Shown: positions 10,633-20,889 of the stretch, piece by piece
How positions within the stretch are numbered: position 1 is the stretch's first letter
How the letters are laid out: every line of letters begins with the position of its first letter
Assembly (NCBI RefSeq): GCF_950295315.1
Contig: NC_080162.1
Coordinates: 72,360,697-72,424,696, forward strand
Source: Erinaceus europaeus
Taxonomy: Eukaryota; Chordata; Mammalia; Eulipotyphla; Erinaceidae
Reading direction: 5' to 3'
Length of the DNA stretch: 64,000 bases
Notes under the pieces: model-generated
Told to the model about the DNA's origin: nothing
Databases searched by the model: none
Seen by the model: only the letters and a program-made list of their open reading frames with translations
Position numbers and translations under genes: made by a program

Positions 10633-10917
10633 TATTCTGTTTTTGAAAAGCAATCTTTACAGGTATGAAGTGAGTACAGTCACCTCCTAGGAATGCAGGA
10701 TTGCTTGGCAGAGGTGTCCTGGAACTGGTTCCTTGGGGACCCTGAGAGCTGAATGTGTACATCTATTCCCTGCTGTGTTTAGCAACTTGAAATCAGCCAT
10801 AATGGAGGCATCTACACCAGAGAAATTGGCAAGCCCTACGAATCAAGATTCCTCTCACCCTGCCCTGTACCTCTTCCTCAAGTAATTTAACATGACTTCT
10901 AGACTCTATTTCCCCTC
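10633..10917. other. No recognised feature
   Basis: No repeat or exon-like frame recognised. Confidence 0.45.
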
Positions 10918-11160
10918 AGACTCCTGCTCAGCTCTGGTGTATGGTAGGGCTGGAGATTGAACCTGAGACCTTGGAGCTTCAGGCAGAAGATTTCTTTCTT
11001 TCTTTCTTCTTTTTTTTTTTTATTTTAATTTTTTGTATTTATTTTATTTATTCCCTTTTGTTGCCCTTGCTGTTTTTTATTGTAGTGATTGGCAGAGTGA
11101 TACTATGTCACTCTCTCTCTCTCCTCTTTTTCTTTCCTGCCTTCTTTTTTATGTAAGTAA
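10918..11160 (-). mobile_element. SINE-C fragment followed by SINE-A tail fragment
   Basis: SINE-C antisense to about 10990, cut inside its head. Then comes a (TTTC)/poly(T) stretch and 'ttcccttttgttgcccttg', the antisense tail of a SINE-A that stops near 11090. Confidence 0.6.
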
Positions 11161-11193
11161 ATAAATAATAGATGTTAAAGAAAAAAATATATA

Positions 11194-11398
11194 GGGGCCA
11201 GTCGGTGGTGCGCCTGGTTGAGCGCACACATTACAGTGTGCAAAGACCCACGTTTAAGCTTCCGGTCCCCACCTGCAGGGGGAAAGCTTCCCAAGTGGTG
11301 AAGCAGGCTGCAGGTATCTTTGTCTCCCTCTCTATCTCCCACTCCCTTCAGTTTCTCTCTGTCACTATCCAGTAAATAAATTTTAAAAAAAAAGAAAG
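11194..11398 (+). mobile_element. SINE-B copy
   Basis: 'ggtggtgcgcctggttgagc' head, 'ccccacctgcagggggaaag', tail 'cactatccagtaaataaa'. Confidence 0.88.
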
Positions 11399-11408
11399 AA
11401 AAAATATT

Positions 11409-11535
11409 TAGCGGGCAGGGGTACATAGTATAATAGTGATGCAAACAGACTCATGCCAGAGGCTCTGAAGTCCTAGGTTTAATCCCCCACACCACCATAA
11501 GCTGAGCAGTGATCTGGTAAAAGGAAAATAAAAAA
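11409..11535 (+). mobile_element. SINE-C copy
   Basis: 'tacatagtataatagtgatg' head to 'gagcagtgatctggtaaaag'. Confidence 0.82.
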
Positions 11536-11604
11536 GGATTTTGTGAGATGAAACGCAAAAACCACTTGACACAGTTTGTATGCTTATTTATTTTTTACTT
11601 TAAA

Positions 11605-11900
11605 AAATAGTTAATTTTTTTATATTTATTTATTCCCTTTTGTTGCCCTTGTTGTTTTATTGTTGTAGTTCTTATTGTTGTTGTTATTGATGTCGTCATT
11701 GTTGGATAGAACAGAGAGAAATGGAGAGAGGAGGGGAAGACAGAGAGAGGGGAGAGAAAGACACCTGCAGACCTGCTTCACTGCCTGTGAAGTGACTCCC
11801 CTGCAAGTGGGGAGCTGGGGGCTGGAACCGGGTTCCTTAATGCTGGTCCTTGTGTTTTGCGCCACGTGCGCATAACCCGCTGCTCTACCACCCGAACACC
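11605..11900 (-). mobile_element. SINE-A copy
   Basis: Complete antisense SINE-A from (TTTA)n to 'gctctaccacccgaacacc'. It abuts another antisense SINE. Confidence 0.88.
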
Positions 11901-11902
11901 AT

Positions 11903-12036
11903 TTATTTACTTTTATATCAGAGCACTGATCACCTCTGTCTTATGTGGTGCGGGGAATTGAACCTGTGACTTTGGAGCCTCAGGCATAAGAGTCTGTTTG
12001 CATAACTGTTATGCTATCAACCCCTGCCCTATTTAC
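11903..12036 (-). mobile_element. SINE-C copy
   Basis: 'cagagcactgatcacctctg' to 'cataactgttatgctatcaa'. Confidence 0.85.
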
Positions 12037-12194
12037 TTATTTATATGAATAATACAAACTTAGAATTTAAAAATAAACCAAACAGAAAACATTAGAGTGG
12101 AAAGCAAGGTGCCTTCTCAACCTGGACCTCCATTTCAATTCCTATAACTGAAAGGCACATCCACAGATGCACTGTCAGGTATAAGGATATGTGT

Positions 12195-12352
12195 GTGTGT
12201 ATTTATTTATTATTTTACTTTTTTTTTTTTTTTTTTTTTTTACCAGACCACTACTCAGCTCTTACTTATAGTGGTGTGGGGATTGAATCTGGGACTCTAG
12301 AGCCTCAGGAATTAAAGTCTTTTGTGTAAACATTCTGCTATCTCCCCCACCC
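12195..12352 (-). mobile_element. SINE-C copy with long poly(T)
   Basis: T-run of 24 at 12219-12242, then 'ccagaccactactcagctct' and head 'attctgctatctccccca'. Confidence 0.82.
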
Positions 12353-12635
12353 TTACATGTGTATTTTAAATGGCATCACTTCACAACACAGTTCTGCCCT
12401 TTTCCACTGAAGTCACTTGTGTATGTGTGTGTAGATAGATGGGTGGATAGATAAAGATAGTGGTTGACGTCTATGTAGTGAAGATTATTTTAAACTGGAT
12501 CACATAGATTTAAGTTTTTTGTTTGTTTGTTGGTTGGTTGGTTGGCTTTTTGTCTTGGGTGGAAGTTTAACTTCACACATGTGAGATTTCACTGTTCTAG
12601 ACCACTTTTTTCTTCTTTTTTAAATTCAGATAGAA
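12353..12635. other. No recognised feature
   Basis: Contains short TG and GATA/GGTTG simple runs and no other signal. Confidence 0.45.
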
Positions 12636-12805
12636 AGAGAGGGCTGCAGAGACAGCATTATGGTTATGCAAACAACTTTCATGTCTGAGGCTCTGAGGTC
12701 CCGGGTTCAATCCTCAGCATCCCCATAAGCCAAAACTGAGCACTGCTTTGGTTAGAAAGAAGAAAGAAAGAGAGAAAGAAGAGAAAAGAAAGAGGAAAGA
12801 AAAGA
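12636..12805 (+). mobile_element. SINE-C copy with GAAA-rich tail
   Basis: 'gacagcattatggttatgca' to 'gagcactgctttggtta', then a 50-bp purine-rich tail. Confidence 0.8.
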
Positions 12806-12912
12806 AGGAGCTACAGCACCAAAGCTTCCTCCATAGTAGCTCCCATGTGATGCCTAAATGGTATACACACAGTCCAGGCACACTACCCAGTGAGCTGCCT
12901 CTCTGGTCCACA
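12806..12912 (-). mobile_element. SINE-E fragment
   Basis: 'cagcaccaaagcttcctcca' to 'agtgagctgcctctctggtcc'-like end. Matched by the unit at 59365-59515. Confidence 0.5.
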
Positions 12913-12979
12913 ATTAATTGATTAATTAATTAGTTTTCACCAGAGTTTTGTTAAACTCTGACTTCTGATGACACTGGGG

Positions 12980-13596
12980 GTTCCGTAGCCCCCATGTCCA
13001 CTTGGTCGATTCCAAATTATATTCCTCCATGAAGATAATTTCTGGAACCATCCGTTCCACCCCAGTTCCATGGCTGCCAGTTCTTAGCAACATCGCCCCG
13101 CCAGATATTCGTCGGGATGCGGCATCATCTAAGTTCATTTCCCACATCTACACTCGACCGGACCTGCCAATATATGCGGATATCTTCGCCCACCCTGTCC
13201 AATGCTTGACATCTCGTCACCCAATCTGGTCCCCTACGCCTACACTGAACTTCCCTGTTCCAGACTCTTGGAAACAGAGTTGGCAGTCAGCTGAGGTAAA
13301 GAACAAACACCTCATCACAGACCCCTGCAAGCGTCAACCCGGCTTTGACCTAGCACGTTATGATTGGGCCCTCCTCAGTCGCTATCGAACAGGACATGGC
13401 CGGTGCGCCGCTATGTTCCATCGCTGGGGAGACAGAGATGACCCGAACTGCCCCTGCGGCTCCAGACAGACTATGACCCATATAGTCAATGACTGCCATC
13501 TCTCCAGATTCAAAGGAGGTCTCGAAACTTTACATCAGGCTCAACCTGACACTGTTGACTGGCTACGGAAGAAGGGCAAACGCTAAAAGAAGAAGA
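12980..13596 (+). mobile_element. Vingi non-LTR retrotransposon, copy 2 (5'-truncated, complete 3' end)
   Basis: A 617-bp 5'-truncated copy of the element at 1-1495, in the opposite orientation. It is flanked by the direct repeat 'actgggg' at 12973-12979 and 13597-13603, read as a 7-bp TSD. The element ends with the ORF stop codon TAA (13584-13586) and then only 'aagaagaaga', so it has essentially no 3' UTR and an AAG-rich tail. Across the overlap with copy 1, I counted about 14 amino-acid differences in about 190, so both copies are young relative to MIR and L2 here. Confidence 0.9.
12982..13586 (+). pseudogene. Vingi ORF2 C-terminal fragment with CCHC finger
   Basis: The frame is open from the truncation point to TAA at 13584-13586, about 200 codons with no stop or shift. 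There is no start codon of its own; the first in-frame TTG at 13002 has no significance in a mammal. It covers the region after RT motif C: the thumb/linker, the block WALLSRYRTGHG, then HRWGDRDDPNCPCG and THIVNDC giving C-x-C-x7-H-x4-C, and a basic end RKKGKR. No RNase H domain follows. The finger is thought to bind nucleic acid in related LINEs. As a fragment it cannot encode an active RT. Confidence 0.88.
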
Positions 13597-13660
13597 ACTG
13601 GGGATTGAATCTGGGCCATTGATGACTCAGGCATGAAAGGCTTTCTAAATCACCACTATG

Positions 13661-13691
13661 ATACATACATATATATATATATATATTTCTT
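13661..13691. repeat. (TA)n microsatellite
   Basis: 'tacatacatatatatatata' run between the split SINE-C and the next SINE. Confidence 0.8.
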
Positions 13692-13932
13692 TTTCCTCCA
13701 AGGTTATTGTTGAAACTTGATGGCTGCACTATGAATTCTGCTCTTGGTGGCCATTTTTATTGGATAGGACAGAGAGAAATGGAGAGAGGAGGGGAAGACA
13801 GAGAGGGGGAGAGAAAGATAGACACCTGCAGACCTGCTTCAGCGCTTTTGATGCAACCCCTCTGCAGGTGGAGAGTCAGGAGCTTAAACTGTGGTCCTTG
13901 CGCTTTGTAATATGTACTGACCGACTCTCATT
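13692..13932 (-). mobile_element. SINE-A' copy
   Basis: Antisense extra module ('cctccaaggttattgttgaa') and antisense SINE-A. Its middle (antisense 'ttgttgcccttgttg') is deleted. Confidence 0.8.
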
Positions 13933-13950
13933 TTTTTTTTCTGAAGAGTT

Positions 13951-14263
13951 GCCCATGGGAGTTGGGTGGTAGTGCAACGGGTTAAGCGCACGTGGCACAA
14001 AGCGCAAGGCCTGGCGTTAAGGATCCCGGTTTGAGCTCCGCGGCTCCCCACCTGCAGGCGAGTCACTTCACAAGTGGTGAAGCAGGTCTGCAGGTGTCTA
14101 TCTTTCTCTCCCCTCCTCTGTCTTCCCCTTCTCTCTCCATTTCTCTCTGTCCTATCCAACAATGATGACATCAATAACAATAATAATAACTGCAACAATA
14201 AATAACAAGGGCAACAAAAGGGAATAAATAAATAAATAAAATTTACAAAAAAAAAAAAAAGAT
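13951..14263 (+). mobile_element. SINE-A copy, near full length
   Basis: 'gggagttgggtggtagtgca' head through 'caagggcaacaaaaggg', (AAAT)n and A13. Confidence 0.9.
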
Positions 14264-14552
14264 TTGCCCACAATCCCATTTTGGATGCGCCGTGGTTGAT
14301 TTAACCAGCCTTCTGGGAGTTACATTTACGTTCTTTCTTATCTCTTCCTCCTACAGCCTTGGACCTTATAACCCATAAGCGACCTGTCTTGGCACATGAA
14401 GCTGAGTGTATCTGAAGGCTCACTGCCTGGAAATGTAAAATCTGATGTTAATTGTCACATTGCCTTCCAAGGGATACCTCAATTTACTCTCCTACCTACA
14501 GCATTGATGGATGCACGAATCATCCACATTTGTGAGGCATTTTTCAACTTTA
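14264..14552. other. No recognised feature
   Basis: A short chance frame only. Confidence 0.45.
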
Positions 14553-15061
14553 AAAAAAAAATTATTTATAAAATGGAGATATTGACAAGACTATAGGATA
14601 AGAGATACATTTCCACACAATCCTTATCCCCAGAACTCTGTATCCAATTCTCTCCCCTGATAGCTTCCCTATTCTTTATCCCTCTAAAAGTATGGACCTA
14701 GGGTCATTATGGGATGCAGAAGGTGGAAGGTCTGGCTTCTGTAATTGCTTCCCTGCTGAACATGGGCATTGGCAGGTTGGTCCATACTCCCAGCCTGTCT
14801 CTTTCCTAACCTAGTGGGACAGGGGTCTAGGGAGGTGGGGCTCTAGGATACATTGGTGGGGTCATCTGCCTAGGGAAGTCCGATTGGCATCATGTTAGTG
14901 CCTGGAACCTGGTGGCTGAAAAAGAGTTAAGATATAAAGCAGAACAAATTGTTGACTAATCATGAACCTAAAGGCAAGATGAAGATTTGGGGTCTCCATT
15001 TTGGAAAAGCTAATAGGTCTATTTTAGGTATATTCCAAAGGGTTCATGACTTTACTATTTT

Positions 15062-15195
15062 TTAAACAGTTTTTATTTATTTATTCATGAGAAAGAACCA
15101 AACATCATTCTGGTACATTTGCTGCTGGAGATTGAACTCGGGATCTCATGCTTGAGAGTCTAATGTTTTATCTGTGCCATCTCCTGGTCCAAACT
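15062..15195 (-). mobile_element. SINE-D in F
   Basis: 'ttattcatgagaaagaacca' to 'tgccatctcctggtcc'. Flanks share 'actttac'. Confidence 0.8.
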
Positions 15196-15549
15196 TTACA
15201 ATTTTTAAGCCTGACATCTAATATGCAGGTGGACGCAAGTTATTGTCTGGGGAGATGGTGTCAAAGTTGGAAAAAGGACTAGAAAGCTGGATCAGGGAAG
15301 AGAGTAGTTCCCAAATATGGGAAGAGTATATAAATATTGTTAATTGTAAACTCCATTGATTTGATCTGGGGCCCACATTCAGCACAGGAGCCTATGTAAC
15401 CTCTGTGTCTCTGTAGGTCTGAGCTGGCATTCTCTGGTCATGGCTATCAACATTATAGGCTTCACTAATTTCGGGACCAATCTTCCTCGGGTGGTAGGTA
15501 GAATATGTAATCCAACCTCCCTTTGGAGAATGGAAAGTCTCTACCATTA

Positions 15550-15712
15550 CTATTTTTTTTTTTAGATTTAATTTATTTATTAATGAGGAAGATAGGAGGA
15601 GAGAGAGAAAGAACCAGACATCACTCTGCTACAAGTGCTGCCAGGGATTGAACTCAGGACCTCACACTTGAGAGTCCAATGCTTTATCCACTGTGCCACT
15701 TCCTGGACCGCA
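15550..15712 (-). mobile_element. SINE-D in F
   Basis: 'attaatgaggaagataggag' to 'tgccacttcctggacc'. Flanking repeat 'ctaccatt' on both sides. Confidence 0.85.
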
Positions 15713-15889
15713 GTTCCTACCATTGTTAATCTACATTGAGGGCAAGGTCCTATGGGGGCCCACAAATGGCTCCATTATGCTGTTCCTGATGGGGATGACC
15801 AGTGACAGTGGCCAGAGGGGTCTGTTAGAGGTCTAGGCCTATCGTATCTGTGTGGGAATCCCAGGACTCCCTGCATTGTCCAACTTTGA

Positions 15890-16010
15890 TCTGTGCCACC
15901 TGACAGTCCCTGGATCTTCGAATGGTACTTATTATTACTGATGGGGAAGCCTGAGCTCAGAGAAAAGGGAACTTGCCTACCGCCACCCATACTGGAGTGT
16001 CTGTACACAA
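15890..16010 (+). mobile_element. Possible MIR fragment
   Basis: 'ctgatggggaagcctgagct' and 'gggaacttgcctaccgcca' fit a decayed MIR core. Confidence 0.4.
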
Positions 16011-16214
16011 AGAAAGTGTTAGGTCTCTCCTGACACTGAGCCATCAACACTAATAACCAGTGGCAAGTGGCCCTGACACTGGATGGAGTTCCTTGAACTC
16101 TGCTTTGTGGGCTCTTTGTCTGGCCCTTTTTTTTTTTTTTTTTGAGTGACATTTCTCAGGAACATTGACAATCTAGAGGGTGAGAAGCTCTTGTACAGCC
16201 TGTTCCCTGCTGCT

Positions 16215-16305
16215 GTCACAGAATCAGCTTTCTGAAATACAGGTCATGTCATGTCACTCTTAACAGCTTTCTGTGGCTCCACACTTCTCAAATTTCCTGG
16301 GACAG
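16215..16305 (+). mobile_element. L2-like fragment
   Basis: 'caggtcatgtcatgtcactc' and 'cagctttctgtggctccaca' resemble the conserved 3' region of mammalian L2. Confidence 0.55.
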
Positions 16306-17115
16306 CACCAACTGGGAATCGGTCAGTGCCTGCACATCTGCACATTTTGGGGTCCCAGCAAAGGTCCACTGACTCAGACCCCATGAAGGCTCAGCAATTG
16401 GACTCTGATGAGCCTTTTGATGATGTTGGTGGGAACTCATGTTTGAAGGCCATTGATGTGCACAAAGCAGTGGCCTCTTTCCACCACGTCACCCACTCTT
16501 CCTACTCTAAATCCTCTCCTCTCTCACCACTTCTATCCACTGAGCCACCTCCTGGGTCATGTCTCACTTCTAGCTGTGCCTAATTTGGTATAGAACAATA
16601 TATATGTGCATTAAAAAAATACTCCCAGTCTCTGGCATAACCGTGTTCTAGCAATGGGACGTGGGTAGGAGTGGAGTGTGGCCTCAGATAGAGGGAGCAT
16701 GCCTACCCTTTGCTTTCCTCATCCACTAGTTGGAATGTAGATGTGATGGCTGTGTGCAAGGACTGTGCAAGCAGACGAGAGCTGGAGGAGTCTCAGAAGG
16801 AATGACAGCTGCGTCCCTGACACTGTCAGCTATAGCCTGGACTGTGATAAAACAAACAAACAAAAACCCCCCACAAAAATGTTAATTGCAGTTAATCTAC
16901 TGTTATTTGAGGTCTGAATGAACACAACAGTCTCTTTCTCTCTTGCTCTCTCTCTTTCTCTCTGAATATACTAGCTCTGGATGTGCTAGTTCTCCCTCTG
17001 CTTGGCAACGGCTCTGTCTCCCTTTCAAGGACAAAAGCAAATGCATCTCCCCTCCCCCCAATTCTGGGAGAGACAGTTTCTTCTCAGAGCTCATTTTACT
17101 TAGACCCTGTTACTG
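16306..17115. other. No recognised feature
   Basis: Mostly single-copy by eye. A (CT)-rich run lies at 16928-16962 and a CAAA run at 16852-16866. A 110-codon frame (16251-16583) has no recognisable domain. Confidence 0.45.
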
Positions 17116-17119
17116 AGAA

Positions 17120-17265
17120 GCACATAGACCAGTCATTTCCCACTAGTGTGGGAACTCCTTGAGAGGGGCTGAGCTTTTCCATCTCAGAGTATTCCATAGG
17201 TCTGGCTCAATGTCTGATGCATAGTGAATACTAACAAATATTTTTTCAGTGATGACTGAATCAAT
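17120..17265 (+). mobile_element. L2 3' end
   Basis: 'gggaactccttgagaggggc', 'tgatgcatagtgaatactaa' and 'gtgatgactgaat' match in order the 3' end of L2 (length-type '...gcacatagtaggtgctcaata'). Confidence 0.65.
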
Positions 17266-17364
17266 TTCTGCTTTTTACTGTACTCCTACTAGTGTGTATG
17301 TGTGTGTGTGTGTGTGCACACATATGCATGTATGTAAAGTTCCTAGATGAATTGAATATACATT

Positions 17365-17520
17365 TTTTAATTTTAATAAGTGAGAGATACCATGAGAAAG
17401 ATACAGAGACCAAAGCACCACTCAGCTCTGCTTTATGGTAGTGCCGGGAATTGAACTTGGCACATCAGAGCCTTAGTCATAAAAGTCTTTTGTATAACCA
17501 GTGTGCTGTCTCCAGGGCCC
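17365..17520 (-). mobile_element. SINE-C copy, diverged
   Basis: 'caaagcaccactcagctctg' to 'gtataaccagtgtgctgtct'. Confidence 0.8.
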
Positions 17521-18040
17521 ACTGCTAGACTGTGTTTCGATGGATACTCTGGATAATAACTGAGAGCCAATCCACATTGTGAAGTGGTGGCTACAAACAG
17601 GTCTCATTTTCCCAGACCAGCTATGGACAAAGAGGCCTGAGACTGGCCACTAAGGGGTGCTTTGGGGATGAGTTGGGGAGTTAGGAGTAGGTGGGTCATA
17701 AATCAGGAGAGAAACATTTATGTCTCAACACAGCCTGCTAAACATTGTTCCCCATGCTTGGTCTGAATGGTGTGGAGAGTCCTCAAGGTCAAAACTTGTG
17801 AAAAATTGTGACAAACTAGACCTTTCTCAAAAGGCCACTCAGTCATCATAGTCCTTGATTTTATGCCCCTGGAGCTTCCTGACTTCTCAAAACAATGTTT
17901 GTTCCATGGGACCAAGCTATCCCAGAACACTCTGACCTTTATTCTGACTCAGAACTCAAAGTCTAAAGCACTATACTGTCAAAACAGATTGGCGATAATT
18001 CTCTCTCTCTTTCTCTCGCCATCTCACCAGGGGTGAACAA
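17521..18040. other. No recognised feature
   Basis: Single-copy-looking; only chance frames. Confidence 0.45.
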
Positions 18041-18044
18041 GTTA

Positions 18045-18180
18045 TTAATATTCCACAGAGTCATCAAATATTTATTGGGTGCCAGCTTTGTGCCAGGCAC
18101 ATTATAAGGTGCTTGGAATACAAAGATGAACAAGGCTCTTTTCTGCCTTTACTCACTAAGTGTCAGGAGCAGGCATGTGG
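18045..18180 (+). mobile_element. MIR/L2-like fragment
   Basis: 'atttattgggtgccagcttt' and 'gtgccaggcacattataagg' are typical of ancient mammalian MIR/L2 ends. The exact family is uncertain. Confidence 0.5.
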
Positions 18181-18334
18181 ACGAAAGATCACAACAATGT
18201 AGGTATCTGTCTCAAAGTATAATCCTGAGATGACTTGGTGGGTGTGGTGGTGGGAGGATTCTGGAGATGCTTTGAGGGATCTGTGAGGTCAAGGCTATTT
18301 TTTTTCTAGCAGTGCTAGAAAAATATTTGTCTTT

Positions 18335-18575
18335 GGAGGCCAGGTAATGGTGCACCTGGTTAAGTGCTCACATTACAGTGTACAAGGTTCAAGTCCCTGG
18401 TCCCCACCAGCAGGGGGAAAGCTTCACAAGTGATGAAGTAGGGTTGCAGGTGTCTCCCTGTCTCTCTGTCTCTCTCCCTCTCTATCTCCCTCCTCCCCTC
18501 TCAATTTCTCTCTGTTGCTATTCAATAATAAATAAATATAAGAAAATAAAAATAAATAAATTTAAAAATAAAAAA
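18335..18575 (+). mobile_element. SINE-B copy
   Basis: 'aggtaatggtgcacctggtt' to 'ctattcaataataaataaat'. Confidence 0.87.
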
Positions 18576-18814
18576 TTATTTTAAAAACTTGCCTTTTTGC
18601 ACTGTCAATTTCTCACCTTGTATATGATAAAATTTTCCAGATACTGCATGATTCATAATATCACACCACAATGCAGGGGCAGACATCAGAATCTAGTTGT
18701 CAATGGAGCCAGACATTAAACATATTTGTCAATTTGTGAAAACTATGTCACTCATCTCATAATTTGTAATATACCTATTTTGTACATTTTTTTGTTCGTG
18801 TTAATGTGAAATTG

Positions 18815-19200
18815 ATTTATTATTATTACTATTATTTTGCTTAGCTCTGGCAAGAATTGAACCTGGGACCCTCAAACCTCAGTTCTGAAAAATCTACTAG
18901 TGTACCCACTGTGCTGTATCTTCTGTATGAACTTATTCTCTCCTTTTTCTAAAAGACATTTTATTTAGTACATATGAGAGTCTCACATCAATCAGAGAAA
19001 AAGAAAGAGAGAGTAGCTAAAGCCCACCTGGGTACATGTGGCACCTGTGATTGAACCAGGAACCTTATGCATGACAGTCTGATTCATTCTTTTAAAGATT
19101 TCTTTTGCCCAGAGCATTGCTCATCTCTGGGTGCAGAGGTATCCAGGATCAAACATAAGGTCTATGTGTTACTACTATTACACTATCTCCTCAGCCCTGG
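18815..19200 (-). mobile_element. Three old SINE fragments in a row (C, D, C)
   Basis: 18815-18920 carries antisense 'gaattgaacctgggaccctc'. 18955-19080 carries 'acatgtggcacctgtgattg', SINE-D-like. 19085-19200 carries 'cagagcattgctcatctctg' and 'tacactatctcctcagccc'. All are well diverged. Confidence 0.6.
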
Positions 19201-19224
19201 GTTAATTATTTCTAAAACTGAATC

Positions 19225-19265
19225 AATAATTACTTTATTATTATTTTATTTTATTTTTTATTTTT

Positions 19266-19301
<36 letters not shown>

Positions 19302-19422
19302 TCGAGAACAGAGCTCTGTTCAGCTCTGGGTTATGGTGGTGCGGGGAATTGAACCTGGGATTTTGGAGCCTCAGTCATGAAAGTCTGTTTGCATAACCAT
19401 TATGCTATCTCCCCCACCCAAT
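19225..19422 (-). mobile_element. SINE-C copy with (GA)n
   Basis: (TTTA)n tail, a GA run 19265-19302, then 'gagctctgttcagctctggg' to 'cataaccattatgctatctc'. Confidence 0.88.
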
Positions 19423-19435
19423 TATTTTATTTATT

Positions 19436-19945
19436 TTTAAAAATTTCTTTATTAGGGAATTAATGCTTTACATTCGACAGTAAATAAAATAGTTTGTACA
19501 TGCATAACCTTCCCCGGTTTTCCATATAACAATACAACCCCCACTAGGTCCTCTGTCATCCTTTTTGGATCTGTGTTCTCTGCCCCCCACCCACTCTAGA
19601 ATCTTTTACTTTGGTGCAATATGCCAATTCCAGTTCAGGTTCTACTTGTGTTTTCTTTTTTTTTTTTTTAATTAATTTTGTTTTTGAGAGAGGAGATGAA
19701 GAGAGGAGAGAGAGAGAAACACCAGAGCACTGCTCAGCTCAGGCTTATGGTGATGCGGGGGATTGAACCTGGGACTTAGGAGCCTCAGGCATGAGAGTCT
19801 GTTTGCATAACCATTATGCTGTCTCCCCCGCCCTCTACTTGTGTTTTCTTTTCTGATCTTGTTTTTCAACTTCTGCTGGAGAGAGATCATCCCATATTCA
19901 TCTTTCTGTTTCTGACTTATTTCACTTAACATGATTTTAAAAATA
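19436..19945 (-). mobile_element. L1 3' UTR fragment split by SINE-C
   Basis: Antisense L1 3' end ('tttctttattagggaattaa') to 'tttcacttaacatgatttt'. Interrupted at 19660-19833. Confidence 0.85.
19660..19833 (-). mobile_element. SINE-C in L1 3' UTR with 19-bp TSD
   Basis: Flanked by identical 'tctacttgtgttttctttt' at 19641-19659 and 19834-19852. Confidence 0.93.
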
Positions 19946-20147
19946 CTTTGATTCACTTATTTGTTGCTTAGAGACAGAGATAGATCAAGAAGGAAAGGAG
20001 CTAGAGAGGGAGAGAAACAGAAAGATACCTGTAGCACTGCTTCACTGCCTGCAGTTTTCCCCTGGAGATGGGGGGTTAGGGGCTTGAACCAAGGTCTTGC
20101 ACATTGTAGCATATACTCTCAACCAGGTGTATCACCTCCTGGCTCCA
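19946..20147 (-). mobile_element. SINE-B copy
   Basis: 'tgcttagagacagagataga' to 'aaccaggtgtatcacctcct'. Confidence 0.82.
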
Positions 20148-20249
20148 ATAATTACTTTAAAAGTCTCTTTTAATTTCTAATATAAGAATTACCAATTAAT
20201 ATAGCCCACACTAACACAATCTGCTTTCAGTCATTATGCTTAAAGCAGT

Positions 20250-20880
20250 TCAGTGCAGTTATGAGAAATTATATGGAGAGCTCCTATATACCCTAAACCC
20301 CTTTTCCCCCAATGGTAGCATCTTGCATAACTTCAGTACAGTTTCTCATCCAGAAAGTTGGCAGTGATACAAACCAGCCATATCATTTAAGATTCAACAG
20401 TTTCACGTGTGTGTATGATTCTGCTCAATCATCATATTTATAGATCTGTGTGATCACCATAATCAAGATACAGAACATTTCCATCATACGAGTCCCTCAT
20501 GCTTCTCTTTTCTTGCCACAAAGAACTCCTCCCCTCTAATCCCTGATGTACTTCTCTATGATATCATCATTTAAGTGTTATACAAATGTAATAATAAATT
20601 ATAGTACATTGATACATTAATAGTTATCTCCCTTCCTGGGATGCAGCCTCTACTTCCAAGGCTGAGTTTGACTTTTTCACTCAATATAGTTCCCTTGAGA
20701 TTATTTCATTCAAGTTGTTGCTGCATCACTAGTACATTCCTTCCTATGGCAGAGTAGTGTTTCATGGTATGGATGCATCATTGTGTGCTAATCATTTTTC
20801 TTGGAAGGGGATTTGGATTGCTTCTGATATCTGACGACTCTGAATAGAGTTGCTATGGACAAACCTGTACAGTTTTTTTT
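20250..20880 (-). mobile_element. Ancient L1 (L1M-type) 3' region
   Basis: Antisense signatures 'cagagtagtgtttcatggta', 'ggatttggattgcttctgat', 'agagttgctatggacaaacc' and 'caagatacagaacatttcca' match old mammalian L1 3' ends in order. Confidence 0.6.
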
Positions 20881-20889
20881 TCTTTTACT

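Larger units (their letters stand above)
12920..13660 (-). mobile_element. Old SINE-C split by Vingi copy 2
   Basis: The SINE's antisense sequence runs to 12979 ('ctgatgacactgggg') and resumes at 13597 ('actggggattgaatctgggc'). Removing 12980-13596 restores an ordinary SINE-C. Confidence 0.85.
14553..15885 (-). mobile_element. Family F retroposon, second internal type
   Basis: Antisense F. Its 3' 450 bp match 4040-4490, but the part beyond differs from the 3060-4040 type and instead matches 56425-56850 and 63546-64000. Two SINE-D copies interrupt it. About 1.0 kb of F sequence is present. Confidence 0.6.
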
